Positions 33,497 to 45,110 of a stretch of DNA of 64,000 nucleotides are shown here, piece after piece. The DNA lies in contig JAJEKV010000100.1 in NCBI GenBank assembly GCA_021234155.1, positions 3,324,116-3,388,115 of the forward strand, read 5' to 3'. The DNA comes from Isoetes taiwanensis. Its lineage: Eukaryota; Streptophyta; Lycopodiopsida; Isoetales; Isoetaceae. Numbering within the stretch: position 1 is the first letter of the stretch; each line of letters starts with the position of its first letter. The notes beneath the pieces were generated by a model, which saw only the letters and a list, made by a program, of their open reading frames with translations, did no database searches and was not told where the DNA came from. The translations under genes were made by a program, and so were the position numbers.

Positions 33497-34225
33497 TGAC
33501 ACAATTGACGAATTTGCAATAACAGACAGCTCCAACTTGCAGCCACAAGATAAACAAAAGGAAATAAAATTGAATAATCAGGAATATACAATCGGCTTAG
33601 AGCCGAAACAACTTGATAAGAGCTCCCTTGTCCACCCAACCGGGTTCAAGCATGCACAGGAAATCGTTATCCTGTCACCTTCAAGAATCTTCTCTTAAAG
33701 CAGCAAGGCGATACTGGCAAGGGCTTGGCTGGTATGACAGAGGTCTAGAATAAGGCCAAAGGCGAACAACAGAGCTAGGCCGGAAGCTTTAAGCAACAAC
33801 AGAGCGTAACAAGGCTGGATCCCCTTTCGTAAATGCTGGCTTTCTCACTTATTTATACTGGATTAAAAAGGCCTGCTTCTGATATTAGCTTCTTTAGAAA
33901 AAGAGCAAGAAGAATCAAGCAAAGGGAAATCGATCAGAAATAGCTTGAACGTTCTATGCTTGCTGGAAATAGATGAAAACTGGCAGATAAAGGCAAATCG
34001 GCTTAAAATAGGAAAGATTTGGCGTGGCTTCAACAGATCCGACAGCGTTCCAGAGAATCCGACAGACTTTGTTGCTCTGCGCCACTTTTTGATCCAACAA
34101 CTCGGCAGCCCGTTATCAGCTGAGTTATGATTTTTAACAAATATGTTTTTTTCTAATGGTTTCCACACGCCCCTTGCCATTAACCTTTGCTGGCTTGAAC
34201 CACACCCCCGAGCCGCTCTGTATCA
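33497..34225 (-). repeat. gag-only element 3' LTR (left copy)
   Basis: 729 bp from TTGACACAATTGACG side (TG start) to GCTCTGTATCA. It differs from the right copy by only scattered substitutions, indicating a relatively young insertion. Confidence 0.94.
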
Positions 34226-34635
34226 AGTCCTTCCCTTCTTTCAGTCGATCGACCTCGATCGCTCTATAACCCTGAAAGAAATTCCATCAAAAAAACCCTT
34301 GTCATGAAAAGAGATGTGTCGGTCCTTCCCTTCTTAAGGCCAATCTCCTTTCCCTGTGAATGTTCTTTTTCTGATCCTCCAAGGCAGGGTCCGCGCTTGG
34401 ACAGAAAAATCTCCATGCTGATCCATCAAGTAGGCGTCCCTCACTTGAACAGTCATGGCATCCCCAGCCCTTTTCGATATTCGGGTAGGTTCCCCCACCC
34501 TCGGACAGAAAGTAAATCCCTTTCTAACAAGAACGATAGTTTCCTTCCATTAGGAAGCAATAAAAATTTCATTCTATTCAAAAAGATCACATACATTCAA
34601 ATAATTATACATAACCTGCTAAAACTCAAACCAAA

Positions 34636-35833
34636 CTAAGATAAATGACCGATAGTTAATCGGTTTCTTTCAAACTCCATGACTGTAGCTTTATCAGCAG
34701 CTTTGTCAGCTTTCCCATGAGAACTATCAGATGTTTCTGCAATAGAATGCATTAACACTTTTCCTTTGTCTTCCTTGCTCCTGGGAACTTCAATTTCAGT
34801 TTGAGGCTTGTCTGTAGGTGTCTGCCTTTTTGGGCAAGAAGCTTTGAAGTGAGGTCCACCACATATATAACAACCTCTTTCCGGTGCATTTGCCCGTTCC
34901 TGAGTCATACATTGTTCTGTACCCCTGTTCCTGTTATTCGAGTCTCTACGATCATCGTTGAATCTAACTCTTTTTGCTCCGTTATTGTTCGCTTTATCAG
35001 TGTCGCGCTTGCCATGGGGTACCCTTCCCATATGTCATACTTTGCTCCCTTAGGATTAAATTTTCTCTCCGCAGCTTCAGCTTTTCGTACCGCTTCATCC
35101 AATGTTTGGGGTTCAATGAGCCTAAGCTCTGCATACAACTCATCCCTTAACCCAGAAATATATTTCCTTGTTAACTCTTTATCACTGAGACCTTCCATCT
35201 GAACTGACAAATGGTTAAATTTGCTTGTGTACTGATAAACAGATTCTTGTTCTCCTTGTGTGAATATATCCCATTCCCTTCGAAGGTCTACAAAGTAGCT
35301 TGCAGGTAAATTATGGCTTTCGAAGGCTCTTCTAAATTCCTGCCACGTTTTAATCACCGGGGCCATTCTCTTCCTTCCCTGCCACCAGATTCGGGCGACG
35401 TCGGTAAGGTATTTATCCATTGCCTGAAGTTTCTGCAACTTAGTGGCTCCAACTCGTTCAAAAAAACTTTCCATGCAGCTAAGAATCCCATAACTGTAGG
35501 GGGACTCCTCTTTTCCCCTGAGAAAGTCGGCATGCCCTCCACTTTTTGCAGCCATTTAATCCTGGCAAAAGCATTACTTGGATTAGGAGAATTTGGCGGG
35601 GAAGTCGCAGACGGCGGCGGATTAACAGGTGGAGGTTGATTTGGAAGTGGAGGCTGGGAGTTGCTAGGTAAGAATCCGTAAAGCAAAGCTATTTGCTCCA
35701 ACTTGGTTTGATAATCTTGCTCAGATGTAGGCGGTGGTAAAGCGATTTGATTAGCAATTTGCTTGGCTATAAAATCCGCAGTTCTTAATGCCTGCTGGTA
35801 CTGTTGATCAGAGATATTAAAACGGCTGGCCAT
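34636..35833 (-). pseudogene. gag polyprotein of the gag-only element, two frame changes
   Basis: From ATG 35833 (MASRFNISDQQYQQALRTAD) the frame runs through a Pro-rich linker to about 35530. It then shifts to the 34905-35555 frame, which carries the retrotransposon gag core (YLTDVARIWWQGRKRM, WQEFRRAFESHNLPASYFVD, FNHLSVQMEGLSDKELTRKY). It shifts again to 34636-35031 with the knuckle CYICGGPHFKASC (C-x2-C-x4-H-x4-C). It ends TAA/TAG near 34636 with no pol sequence after it. The frame changes may be mutations or indel errors. Confidence 0.9.
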
Positions 35834-35858
35834 TGCACAGGATATGAAATAGAATCTA

Positions 35859-35871
35859 GGCTCTGATACCA
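35859..35871 (-). other. primer-binding site (initiator tRNA-Met) of the gag-only element
   Basis: Minus TGGTATCAGAGCC, one base from the 5' LTR end. It is the standard plant initiator-tRNA-Met PBS and is identical to that of the LTR element at 50025-57714. Confidence 0.93.
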
Positions 35872-35872
35872 C

Positions 35873-36604
35873 TGGATACAATTGACAAATTTGCAATAAC
35901 AGACAGCTTCAACTTGCAGCCACAAGACAAACAAAAGGAAATAAAATTGAATAATCATGAATATACAATCGGCTTAGAGCCGAAACAACTTGATAAGAGC
36001 TCCCTTGTCCACCCAACCGGGTTCAAGCACATGCACAGGAAATCGTTATCCTGTCACCTTCAAGAATCTTATCTTAAAGCAGCAAGGCGATACTGGCAAG
36101 GGCTTGGCTGGTATGGCAGAGGTCTAGAATAAGGCCAAAGGCGAACAGCAGAGCTAGGCCAGAAGCTTTAAGCAACAACAGAGCGTAACAAGGCTGGATC
36201 CCCTTTCATAAATGCTGGCTTTCTCACTTATTTTTACTGGATTAAAAAGGCCTGCTTCTGATATTAGCTTCTTTAGAAAAAGGGCAAGAAGAATCGAGCA
36301 AAGGGAAATCGATCAGAAATAGCTTGGATGTTCTATGCTTGCTGGAAATAGATGAAAACTGGCAGATAAAGGCAAATCGGCTTAAAATAGGAAAGATTTG
36401 GCGTGGCTTCAGTAGATCCGGCAGCGTTCTAGCGAATCCGGCAGACTTCGTTGCTCTGCGCCACTTTTTGATCCAACAATTCGGCAGCCCGTTATCAGCC
36501 GAGTTATGATTTTTAACAAATATGTTTTTTTCTAATGGTTTCCACATGCCCCTTGCCATTAACCTTTGCTGGCTTGAACCGCACCCCCGAGCCGCTCTGT
36601 ATCA
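35873..36604 (-). repeat. gag-only element 5' LTR (right copy)
   Basis: 732 bp paired with 33497-34225. After its GTATCA end, satellite-like 'AATCTCAAATCTCAAGTGAA' resumes. Confidence 0.94.
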
Positions 36605-36729
36605 AATCTCAAATCTCAAGTGAATCTATGAGAATCTCAGCAGAACCCTTGAGAATCTAGGGCACAACAAACTTCCACCGTAGGGACATGCTAAAACTAG
36701 AACAATGCGCCGTAAGTCGTATTAAATTT

Positions 36730-36768
<39 letters not shown>
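36730..36768 (+). repeat. (TG)n microsatellite
   Basis: About 17 uninterrupted TG units followed by a G run. Confidence 0.95.
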
Positions 36769-36924
36769 GGGGCACCATCAACCCACAACAACACACAGAC
36801 CCAATGGGTATACGGGAGTATGCTGAGCACCACTCCCGATATGGGTTTGTGTGTGTCAGCTGCTCCACAAAATCCAGAATGAGGTGCATTCAAAGAACCA
36901 CTTTGCATGAACATGTATAGATAC

Positions 36925-39114
36925 CTAGTTGCATATAACAATGCCATAAAGAATAGAGGATAGAGAATGCCAGGTTACACTCATACCTGTTTGTTCATGA
37001 CAAATCAGATGTCTCCTTAGCATACTAGGATCACATTTGGCCTCGGGTAATTCATTAGTCTGCAACATGTTTATAATGACGCGCAAAAGCCTATCTTTCT
37101 TGAACCCATTTCTATAGGAAGCATCAATAATGCATGCTATTTCTTTTAGGCATGACTCCGTATCATTGCAATAGTACAACAAAGGAGAAACTTGAGAAAG
37201 AATCACTTTATATGCTGCATTAATAGATCTGTTGGAAGCCATCCAAATATATGGTGCGTATCTGAAAGGGAGAGATCTTCTCTTGTCAAATTTGGAGAGT
37301 AGAAAAAGACCACTAGCCTGGTCCTTGAGTTGTATGCTTGAATTTAAAAAGCATGCTTGGTACAATATGATTCGTCTTCACGACGTATCACGTCCTCCAT
37401 TTTCGGTTTAATCTCCAGAAGATTTAGAAGATGAATAGTCCCTAGTTCCAGGCCTTAAGAACTTGAACATGTACGGATTGTTCAAAGAACATAGATCATC
37501 AATAAACCGGTTAGTATGAAAATAAAGAAAGTAGATCAGATTTACCTAACCGGGATAATTTGGCAATAAACTGGAACTCATAAAAGGATAGATAGAGGTT
37601 GCACCATATTGGTGAACACGAGAAGCCCATGGGAATGCCTTTCACCTGTCGCCACACCCTGTCACCACTGACAATGCTACGTGATAATAACTATTCATTC
37701 CAAGCAAGTAAGTCAGCTGCAGATACCATCATCTACTTTTCAGATTGTAGTTCACGTTTCTTCCATTCAAAGCAAGAATCGTCATTATCAAGAAACTGAA
37801 CATGTAAACATGAATTACTATACTTAGCCTGTTTAAATGCATGTTTGGTGCTCCAATAAAGCCTTATAAAGGCTATCGACAACAAAGAGAGGGATAACCT
37901 CATAGCATCGCGCAATATCACCAACAAAAATGTTATGAATGACCTCCGGTAGGTTCAGGTCAACCTCCATAGTGGAGTCCACCATCCAAAAGCTTCTGGT
38001 TTTAACTTTTAAGAACCTGAGAGTAGACTGATCAAATACATAGAACTTTTCGCGTAATAGAGGAATAGTAGCCTGCAAAGCCTTAGAAATGAGAGCTGCA
38101 ACTTGTGAAAACACACAGCCTGGTGCATTAGTAAGCCACCCCATAGTATTTATGTGGGCCTTAAAAATAGCAATTAAATAAGGCAACTTGAGGTTCACTA
38201 TGTGCATAGCAGGAAAAAGTGTAAGTAAATCCCTTGAGCACATTCATCTACCAATTTCCAATTCCTATCCGAGTCCAAGCATGGAAGAAAATCATCGCTA
38301 GATAGTCTCTCAAGGGCCAAATTTCTCAAGTATTGTTTACAAATGAATGATGGTGTCATAACTGATTTATCAATGCCTGCAATGTCAAGTGGGATTTAAG
38401 CCAACACAACTCATCCATAAGCTTTAGTAACTTTATTTTTCAATTTGGATCTAATGGTAGATTTCAACAACCTACGTCTACGATCCAACTGCTAAGAGTT
38501 AAGTGTCAGTCCTTGTGAAGAAAGAATGGCACATAGATCATTCCACCCGTCTATAATAGTAGCAATTAGCTCATGAAGATCTGGTTTAGACAAGGGGATG
38601 TGATTAAGCCCTTTCTCAGTTTCTTGCTTCAGTAATTTATTGTGGATAATGTCTAAATTTAATGTCAGGACATGACTCCCAAATTTACCACAATCTCTGA
38701 TGAATGGACAAAAATGTTTCAAAGAGGTGCAGTGACAGATTGGAATATTGGCACAGGAGAACTTACAGAAAGTATAAGCATGTGAGTACCGTAAATTGGA
38801 CATATTCACCAACCAAAGACGACTTGAGAGAGAATGTCATTGAAATCAGAATGGATGCACAGTAAAAGGACATCGTGATATAGCCCACGTAAATTAATAT
38901 GTTCCAGAGCATGGCTAACATATAGGATATGCATGTAAAATGATCTCTCCTTATTAGCTTTCAGCAATACTTTTCTGCCATAATTGAATATGATTGATTT
39001 GAGGCAAGGAATATCACATTCCTCCTGCGTCTCCTCCGTGTAAACCTTAAACCTCCAGACCTCAAATAACAAAGAAGAAGGAAGGGCCCAAACATAGATT
39101 TGGAGCAATTCCAA
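36925..39114 (-). pseudogene. divergent reverse transcriptase (GIPMG / FIDDLCSLNN type)
   Basis: In minus order: FCKFSCANIPICHCTSLKHF and LTLNLDIIHNKLLKQETEKG (38492-38812); GIDKSVMTPSFICKQYLRNL (about 38360); LPEVIHNIFVGDIARCYEVI (37833-38243, RT motif A-like with an Asp); VWRQVKGIPMGFSCSPIWCN (about 37620, motif B); RFIDDLCSLNNP (about 37490, catalytic motif C); and SKFDKRRSLPFRYAPYIWMA with IIDASYRNGFKKDRLLRVII (36925-37365). I recall this motif set from uncharacterised eukaryotic RT-domain proteins, not from L1 or LTR elements. Stops and frame changes separate the blocks. Confidence 0.75.
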
Positions 39115-39525
39115 AAACCAGGGATAATCAGTGTGATGGATACCCCTTAGGAGTTATCCAAAACTCAAAATTTAGATGCCAAATAGATATAACATGCAAA
39201 CTAGAATTGAGAAATTAGACACATACAAGTACATGAGCATCATGTCACTTAAGTATCTAAATATCAGAAATAAAGTTAAAGAACACAATAATGACAGTAC
39301 GGAGATAAAGCTTAGATTGTCAAAACCAGCTGAAAAACATCATTATATAATCCATAAACGGAAGATGAAAACAAAAATAAAACGACAAGTAGTAGCCATG
39401 AACTAAAACAGCTCCTCAAGATCACAGTCATTATATGATGAACTCTTCAAAATCCACACAAGTCTGAACATGCTGTGTATTGTGTTAACATCACTGTTTC
39501 AGATTTGAGAAGAGCCTCTTTCGAG

Positions 39526-41082
39526 TCACAGCCATAAAAGGAGAAGTAGAAGAAGCTGCTGCCCCACTTGATGGTCCAATTGCAAGTTGTGTACTAGAAG
39601 GCAGTGTCCTTTTGTCATTGAAAACAATACCATTATTAGGATGAGGAGTACCACGCCCTCAAATGAATGGAGAATTATGGAAGCGACCACGTGAGTAGCC
39701 CCGTCCACGTTCCCTATAATTGCACTTATTGGATCTTTGCAATGTTTGTGTGTTGTCACTGCTCTGTGCTGGTGCATTTAAATTCAATTGACAATTTTGA
39801 GGAGTAGCTGTTCTAACCTTCAGTGCTTGAGTGGTGAACGAAGGGGGCATAATCATTCTTTCAATGTTCCTTGCGCCTTCATAATCACCGTATACATCCA
39901 TAATGCCCTTCAAATTCTCTGCATTAAGGGCGAACTGGGCAGCACTATGTAATATCATTTCCCTAAGGAAATAAAAGACCATGAGTGCCCGAACCGCCTG
40001 TCGGGTATTAGTAGTGCACATCCATTTTAAGAAAGCAGCAAACTGTCCTTCAATGGTGTCATAGTTAGGAAAACACGTATCACGATGATGCACCATAAAC
40101 CACAGAACATGGTCAAACCACAAAATGCCACCTTTACATGCATCCTAATTAGCTTGAGCATCCGAGGAGATGCAGGAACACTTAATGTATGGACGATGTC
40201 AGTTCCACATTAACTTAGAGTGCTCATCGCCTCAATTTTCACCAGTATTCAGTTTGCCCCTTAAATAGAGCTTGAACATCTCCGTGCATCAAACATATTC
40301 ATGGTGATGTGGTTAAGAGTTATCTCCTGAAGGATACGGTTCCCATATAAAGCATCATTCATACACTCCACCTTGACAATATCTTGTGCATGATCGCTGA
40401 ATTTGACTTTGACACCACTCAGATACATTAGTAGGTCAACACTAAATGGAGCAAGTAGCTGGAGAGACCACATTGTCCACATCATGTTGCCATGATCATT
40501 AGCCAGCTCCTCAACAATCCTGGAAGGAACAATAAGATGATAAAATTTGCGAAATTTCTCATAAGGGAGTACCTCAACCTCATCGTCCTCATCTTCCTTG
40601 TTCATAATGTGTACCGCTTCCTCATTGAGGGGCCGATTGGCCAGCCTAGGGTTCTCCTTTAATGAACAAAAATCGGAAGCAGATGACCCCGAGGATGCAC
40701 CAAGAGTATTAAAGGCTATGCCTTTTCTAAACGGTTAAGAATGTGCAAACATTGCTTGGATTCCTCAAAATCACCATCGATCATATCATTTAGTTGCCCA
40801 GAAAGCTGCTGAATGATATCTAAAGGCTTCTACGCATGAGATATAGACATAACGCAGTTAGCCCATCCATTGACATCAATTGTGTTTAGAAAGATGACAC
40901 TTTCAGCAGCAGTAATAGTCTTCATATGATGTTCAATAATGAACTGATGGAACTCTTCATCCTTAATCCATAACAAAAGCAACTGCGTAAGTTTAGAAGG
41001 AGCAGGGATATCATCAGTATAACTCATCACTTTGAGTTCAGAGAACTAAGTGGGAGGAGCACATCTTCTATTTGCCATCTGC
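39526..41082 (-). pseudogene. gag-like ORF1 of the divergent retroelement
   Basis: An ATG near 41082 (MANRRCAPPT, then a stop) leads through 40830-41030 (TDDIPAPSKLTQLLLLWIKD), 40261-40605 (acidic start, FYHLIVPSRIVEELANDHG) and 39659-40123 (WFDHVLWFMVHHRDTCFPNY, EGQFAAFLKWMCTTNTRQAV). The C-terminus is basic, RERGRGYSRGRFH, likely for nucleic-acid binding. No CCHC knuckle is seen. The assignment as ORF1 rests on position and the RG-rich tail. Confidence 0.5.
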
Positions 41083-43010
41083 TATATACACAATTTACAT
41101 AAGATATTAAAACCAGTCAAAGTGAAGTGAAGATAGAAATATATAAACATAAAAACACTAGACAACCATGAAATATGTACTCTGGCCAAAGAGTACGGGG
41201 CGGGCGCCACTAGGAGGGCATGTGTGTGTTAGCAGTGTGTGTGTAATATGCCCAAACAAAAGACATATTACAACAGAACATAACAAAGCTATACAATCAT
41301 AACAATATTATGTAGCCCACAATACTTCATGGAAATCTAGTGGAAAAACAGAAAAATAATGAGCAATTGAGAGATTGAAAACTGGTTTTACATATCACAT
41401 TGTGAGGTCTGATGTGGAATTGCAGCTGGAAATACAAGAGAACCATCCAATATCACAACCTCAGATGAAGAGAAGGATATATTTGGTGGGAGACCTATAA
41501 AATGATGTCCGAAGACAACGTACATGCTGAAACAATTATGAATTTAACAAGCACAGTAGTCCAATGGACAATTGAGTAGAACCAATGCACGCAAATCCAA
41601 AACCTAAGTTCAAGTATTGATGCTAGTACCTGCAGACCATCCAAGAGCATAAGTTAGTATAAGGATAGTAACTAGACTTGGGAACTGCAGGCATCAACAC
41701 ATCAATCCACTTGTTATCGATGTCCAAACTTAGAACTTGGAAAACATTAAACAATTCTACTAAAACGAACCCATCATATTAAATATCTGTGTAAAGAGTA
41801 AGAATGCTAAGAGCACATTTGCTTAGCATTAAATGGAACTGAGAACCTGAATTATGCTACCACGGGTCAGATGTATATAATACAGATATGAATTATGTAG
41901 CCTGGTTGACAGACAATCAAAATCTCCATAGTCAACCATCATTATCTACCAATTGAATGTATACAAACAATGGAATCAAAAGCTGAAACCAAGTTCAAGC
42001 AAGGCCAAGAGTGTTTACATATGCCAATCCATTAGTGTTAACCGAACTAAATGCAAAAGGAAAGACATAACACAGACACAAGCAAAGAAAAAAGCAAAGA
42101 AGTAAAAGGAGCCGAGAATGGACAGAGAAAATGCAGTCGAGAACGAAAGGCAGACATAAGCAAAGACCAACTGTAAGACAAGGAGAAGAAAATAAAATAA
42201 AATCGACCAACAAGACAACAAATAAAAACAACCAGGACAAAAGGACAACACAAGAAGACAGACCGGGCAAGGAAGGGCACACCTGACAGGATGGCCGTAC
42301 GCAGCACCGGCTGTCAGCGCCAAAGGGGAGCCAAAGAGAAGGAAAAAGGGAAAAGAATGAAGTAAGAGCACTGAAAAAAGAAAGAGGAAGGAATAAAAAA
42401 TAAAAATAATATAAATAAACAAAAATAAGGAAAAGGAAAGGCATAAAAATTAAAATAACCACAACAAACCCAAAGCAACACGGGAAGTACCCATGAAGGT
42501 GGTTGTCCGAAAAACCAAAGAAACTAGCCAAGGAACAGAGGCAGAAAGCAACACAGGCAGACCTACAAGACGAAAAAAGTAATATAACTAGCAAAAAGGC
42601 ACGCCAGAGGCCATAGAAAATAAAGGTGCAGGACAACAGCCAATGCGAAACAATCTCAAATCAAATTATGTTCATGATAAAAATGGGCCTAAGAAGGAAA
42701 TGACTTGAGTAATAGTTTTTGCCTGAAGATTAGATCAATTCCATTTCGATAATAACTATTATTTGACGAATATTATATATGTTTATTTGAGATCTATATT
42801 TGCTTTTTGATACTATGATGCTTAAAAGAATATATTGAATGTCTTGCCTATGTATATACCCATGTATTTTAAAAGAATATACCTATATTAAAAAAGTATC
42901 ATAGGATGGTAGAACTAGGAATCTAAGAGAGCATATGTTGAGACTCTAGGCATTATCTGATGATAGAGTTGAACCCTGAGATGGGTGACGATGATTCAAT
43001 GGAAGCCACG
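41083..43010. other. non-coding region with A/G-rich tract
   Basis: No gene is supported. 42030-42640 is strongly purine-rich (A and G) on the plus strand, which opens long pyrimidine-coded minus frames of Phe/Leu/Ser-rich sequence with no domain. 41215-41250 has a short GT-rich stretch. Confidence 0.6.
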
Positions 43011-43041
43011 TAGGAATGACATAAGTGGCATCGGGGTGAAG

Positions 43042-43593
<552 letters not shown>

Positions 43594-43942
43594 TCGTGAG
43601 TATAAGATAGATAGATACATAGATAGATAGATAAAATGAATTTTAGCGTCCATAGTGATTGCCAAGAGCTATGGGCTTAAGAACGTAGTTGGTCTAGATT
43701 GAACCCGCGCATGGGTAACATAGTTCGATGAAAGCCATGGAGGAATGACGTGGATGGCATCGGACATCCGAGCGACGAAGGTTCGGCGTGTCTTGAGTGC
43801 AAGATATATTTCTAGTGGTTGCTAGTGGCATTTGCAAATGTTGGTTTGTAAGTTGATTTATGTCCACATAAAATTATTGTTTCACATCATACGAATGGAA
43901 TTTATTAGCAATATTTGTGGATATACTCAGAAGTGTAGCGTG

Positions 43943-44183
43943 GATTTGTTGAATGCCATTTAAACATGACCTCATATTGTAAATCTATTGCATTGTAGTT
44001 AACTTACCTAATTTATGATGCACAAGAGAACAAAAATCAAATGTGATTTTAGAGAACATAGATTTGTTGAATGCCATTGTATTTAAACATGACCTCATAT
44101 TGTAAATCTATTGCATTGTAGTTAACTTACCTAATTTATGATGCACAAGAGAACAAAAATCAAATGTGACTTTAGAGAACATG
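43943..44183. repeat. tandem duplication of ~120 bp
   Basis: 43943-44060 and 44061-44183, each from 'GATTTGTTGAATGCCATT' to 'TTTAGAGAACAT', differ by a 5-nt insertion and one substitution. This is a recent duplication. Confidence 0.95.
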
Positions 44184-44319
44184 ATTATTGATGCCCCTTT
44201 ATGATTAGGTTTATAAACGGCAAAGAACCCTGGTAACAAGTTTCTACGTTTCCTTCTATTCTTGCGAAATGTTTGACTCTGTATTTTCATGCACAGACAA
44301 TGACAACTATAGAGCGAGA

Positions 44320-44708
44320 TTAGAAATTGAATGATATTAATAGACTATGTGTAGGTATTACAATGTCATTTAGAACATCCATTTCCGGATCTGGAGAAAG
44401 ACCAACACCAGCATACTGTACGGGTGATGAGGTTGCATTTATGGGCTTTGCTTGCAGCATTGCATGATGGTCCATCCAAACTATAACATTGACGTGTATC
44501 TCCAGTAAGTGATATACTAACAGGTGAGGCATGATAAGGCAAGATAGATTCCTGGTTATTTGAAGATGGTTAACCTTTGCAGACCTCAAATTTTCACTAT
44601 TAAATATGCAAGACCGGTGCCTATACCAGGGAACATGTATCTGCAAAGCCAATTCCAGAAATTTCACAACCAAGAACTCCATCCAGTTTGGTAGCACACT
44701 TTTATCGG
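44320..44708 (-). CDS. possible exon of an unidentified gene
   Basis: A minus open stretch follows a good acceptor-like 'TTCTTGCAG' (exon start about 44708): ADKSVLPNWMEFLVVKFLEL, ALQIHVPWYRHRSCIF, then SSPVQYAGVGLSPDPEMDVL. Possible donors near 44357. Composition looks more protein-like than neighbouring frames, but I recognise no domain. A second open stretch at 44108-44290 (basic, RKNRRKRRNLLPGFFAVYKP) could be another exon. Confidence 0.25.
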
Positions 44709-44814
44709 CCTGCAAGAAACAAAGATGCCGATATCTGTAGATGATTGCTAAGCAAACAAGCCTGTTGTCAGGAGAAACAAGTTTTGTACATAAATAAAAA
44801 TCAACACTAAAATT

Positions 44815-45096
44815 CAGCAGCCTGCAGCCTCTCTGATTCCTCGACTCAGGTACAAGCTATTTCAAAGCTTTTTGGTGTTCCCGGGATTAGTAGAGCGGAA
44901 GTTTTCCATTTGGCGGGACTTCTTGGGTGTGGTAGATGGTGATGGTCAGTTTGTACAGCAGTAGAGTTGCAGTTGTTGTGGAGTGTCGAGGTATCACTGT
45001 TTCTTTGGGGCAGTTCTCCTTCCTCCTCACTTGCTTTGTAACATTACCATTCTTTTAATACATTGCTGACACAGTTCTTCAAAAAAAAAAAAAAAA
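44815..45096 (+). mobile_element. short 5'-truncated LINE-B family copy
   Basis: The 282-bp 3' end of the LINE-B family in plus orientation matches the reverse complement of 26207-26465 almost base for base and ends in a ~16-nt A-tract. The target duplication is 'TCAACACTAAAATT' (44801-44814 and 45097-45110), perfect over 14 bp. The intact duplication and high identity indicate recent activity. Confidence 0.95.
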
Positions 45097-45110
45097 TCAA
45101 CACTAAAATT

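Larger units (their letters stand above)
33497..36604 (-). mobile_element. gag-only LTR retrotransposon (TR-GAG-like, about 3.1 kb)
   Basis: LTRs at 33497-34225 and 35873-36604 (about 730 bp, near-identical, TG..CA). The PBS complementary to initiator tRNA-Met (minus TGGTATCAGAGCC, 35871-35859) and a purine-rich tract 'GAAAGAAGGGAAGGACT' (minus, 34226-34242) fix minus orientation. The 1.63-kb interior encodes gag with a CCHC knuckle but no protease, RT, RNase H or integrase, so it depends on another element. It is inserted in AATCT satellite, with 5-bp flanks ACTCT and AATCT (one mismatch). Confidence 0.92.
36925..41082 (-). mobile_element. decayed retroelement with gag-like ORF1 and divergent reverse transcriptase
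   Basis: On the minus strand a gag-like ORF1 (about 41082 to 39526) is followed by an RT ORF (about 39114 to 36925). The two parts have compatible order and codon decay. I did not find LTRs, a poly(A) tail or target duplications, so the ends are unresolved and the class is uncertain. The RT catalytic motifs point away from L1, copia and gypsy families. Confidence 0.65.

Noticed and set aside
41995-42636. 213-aa Phe/Leu/Ser/Cys-rich minus ORF resembling a membrane protein
   Set aside because: The plus strand is almost pure A/G here, which removes stop codons and forces hydrophobic codons on the complement. There is no domain, conserved start context or splice structure.
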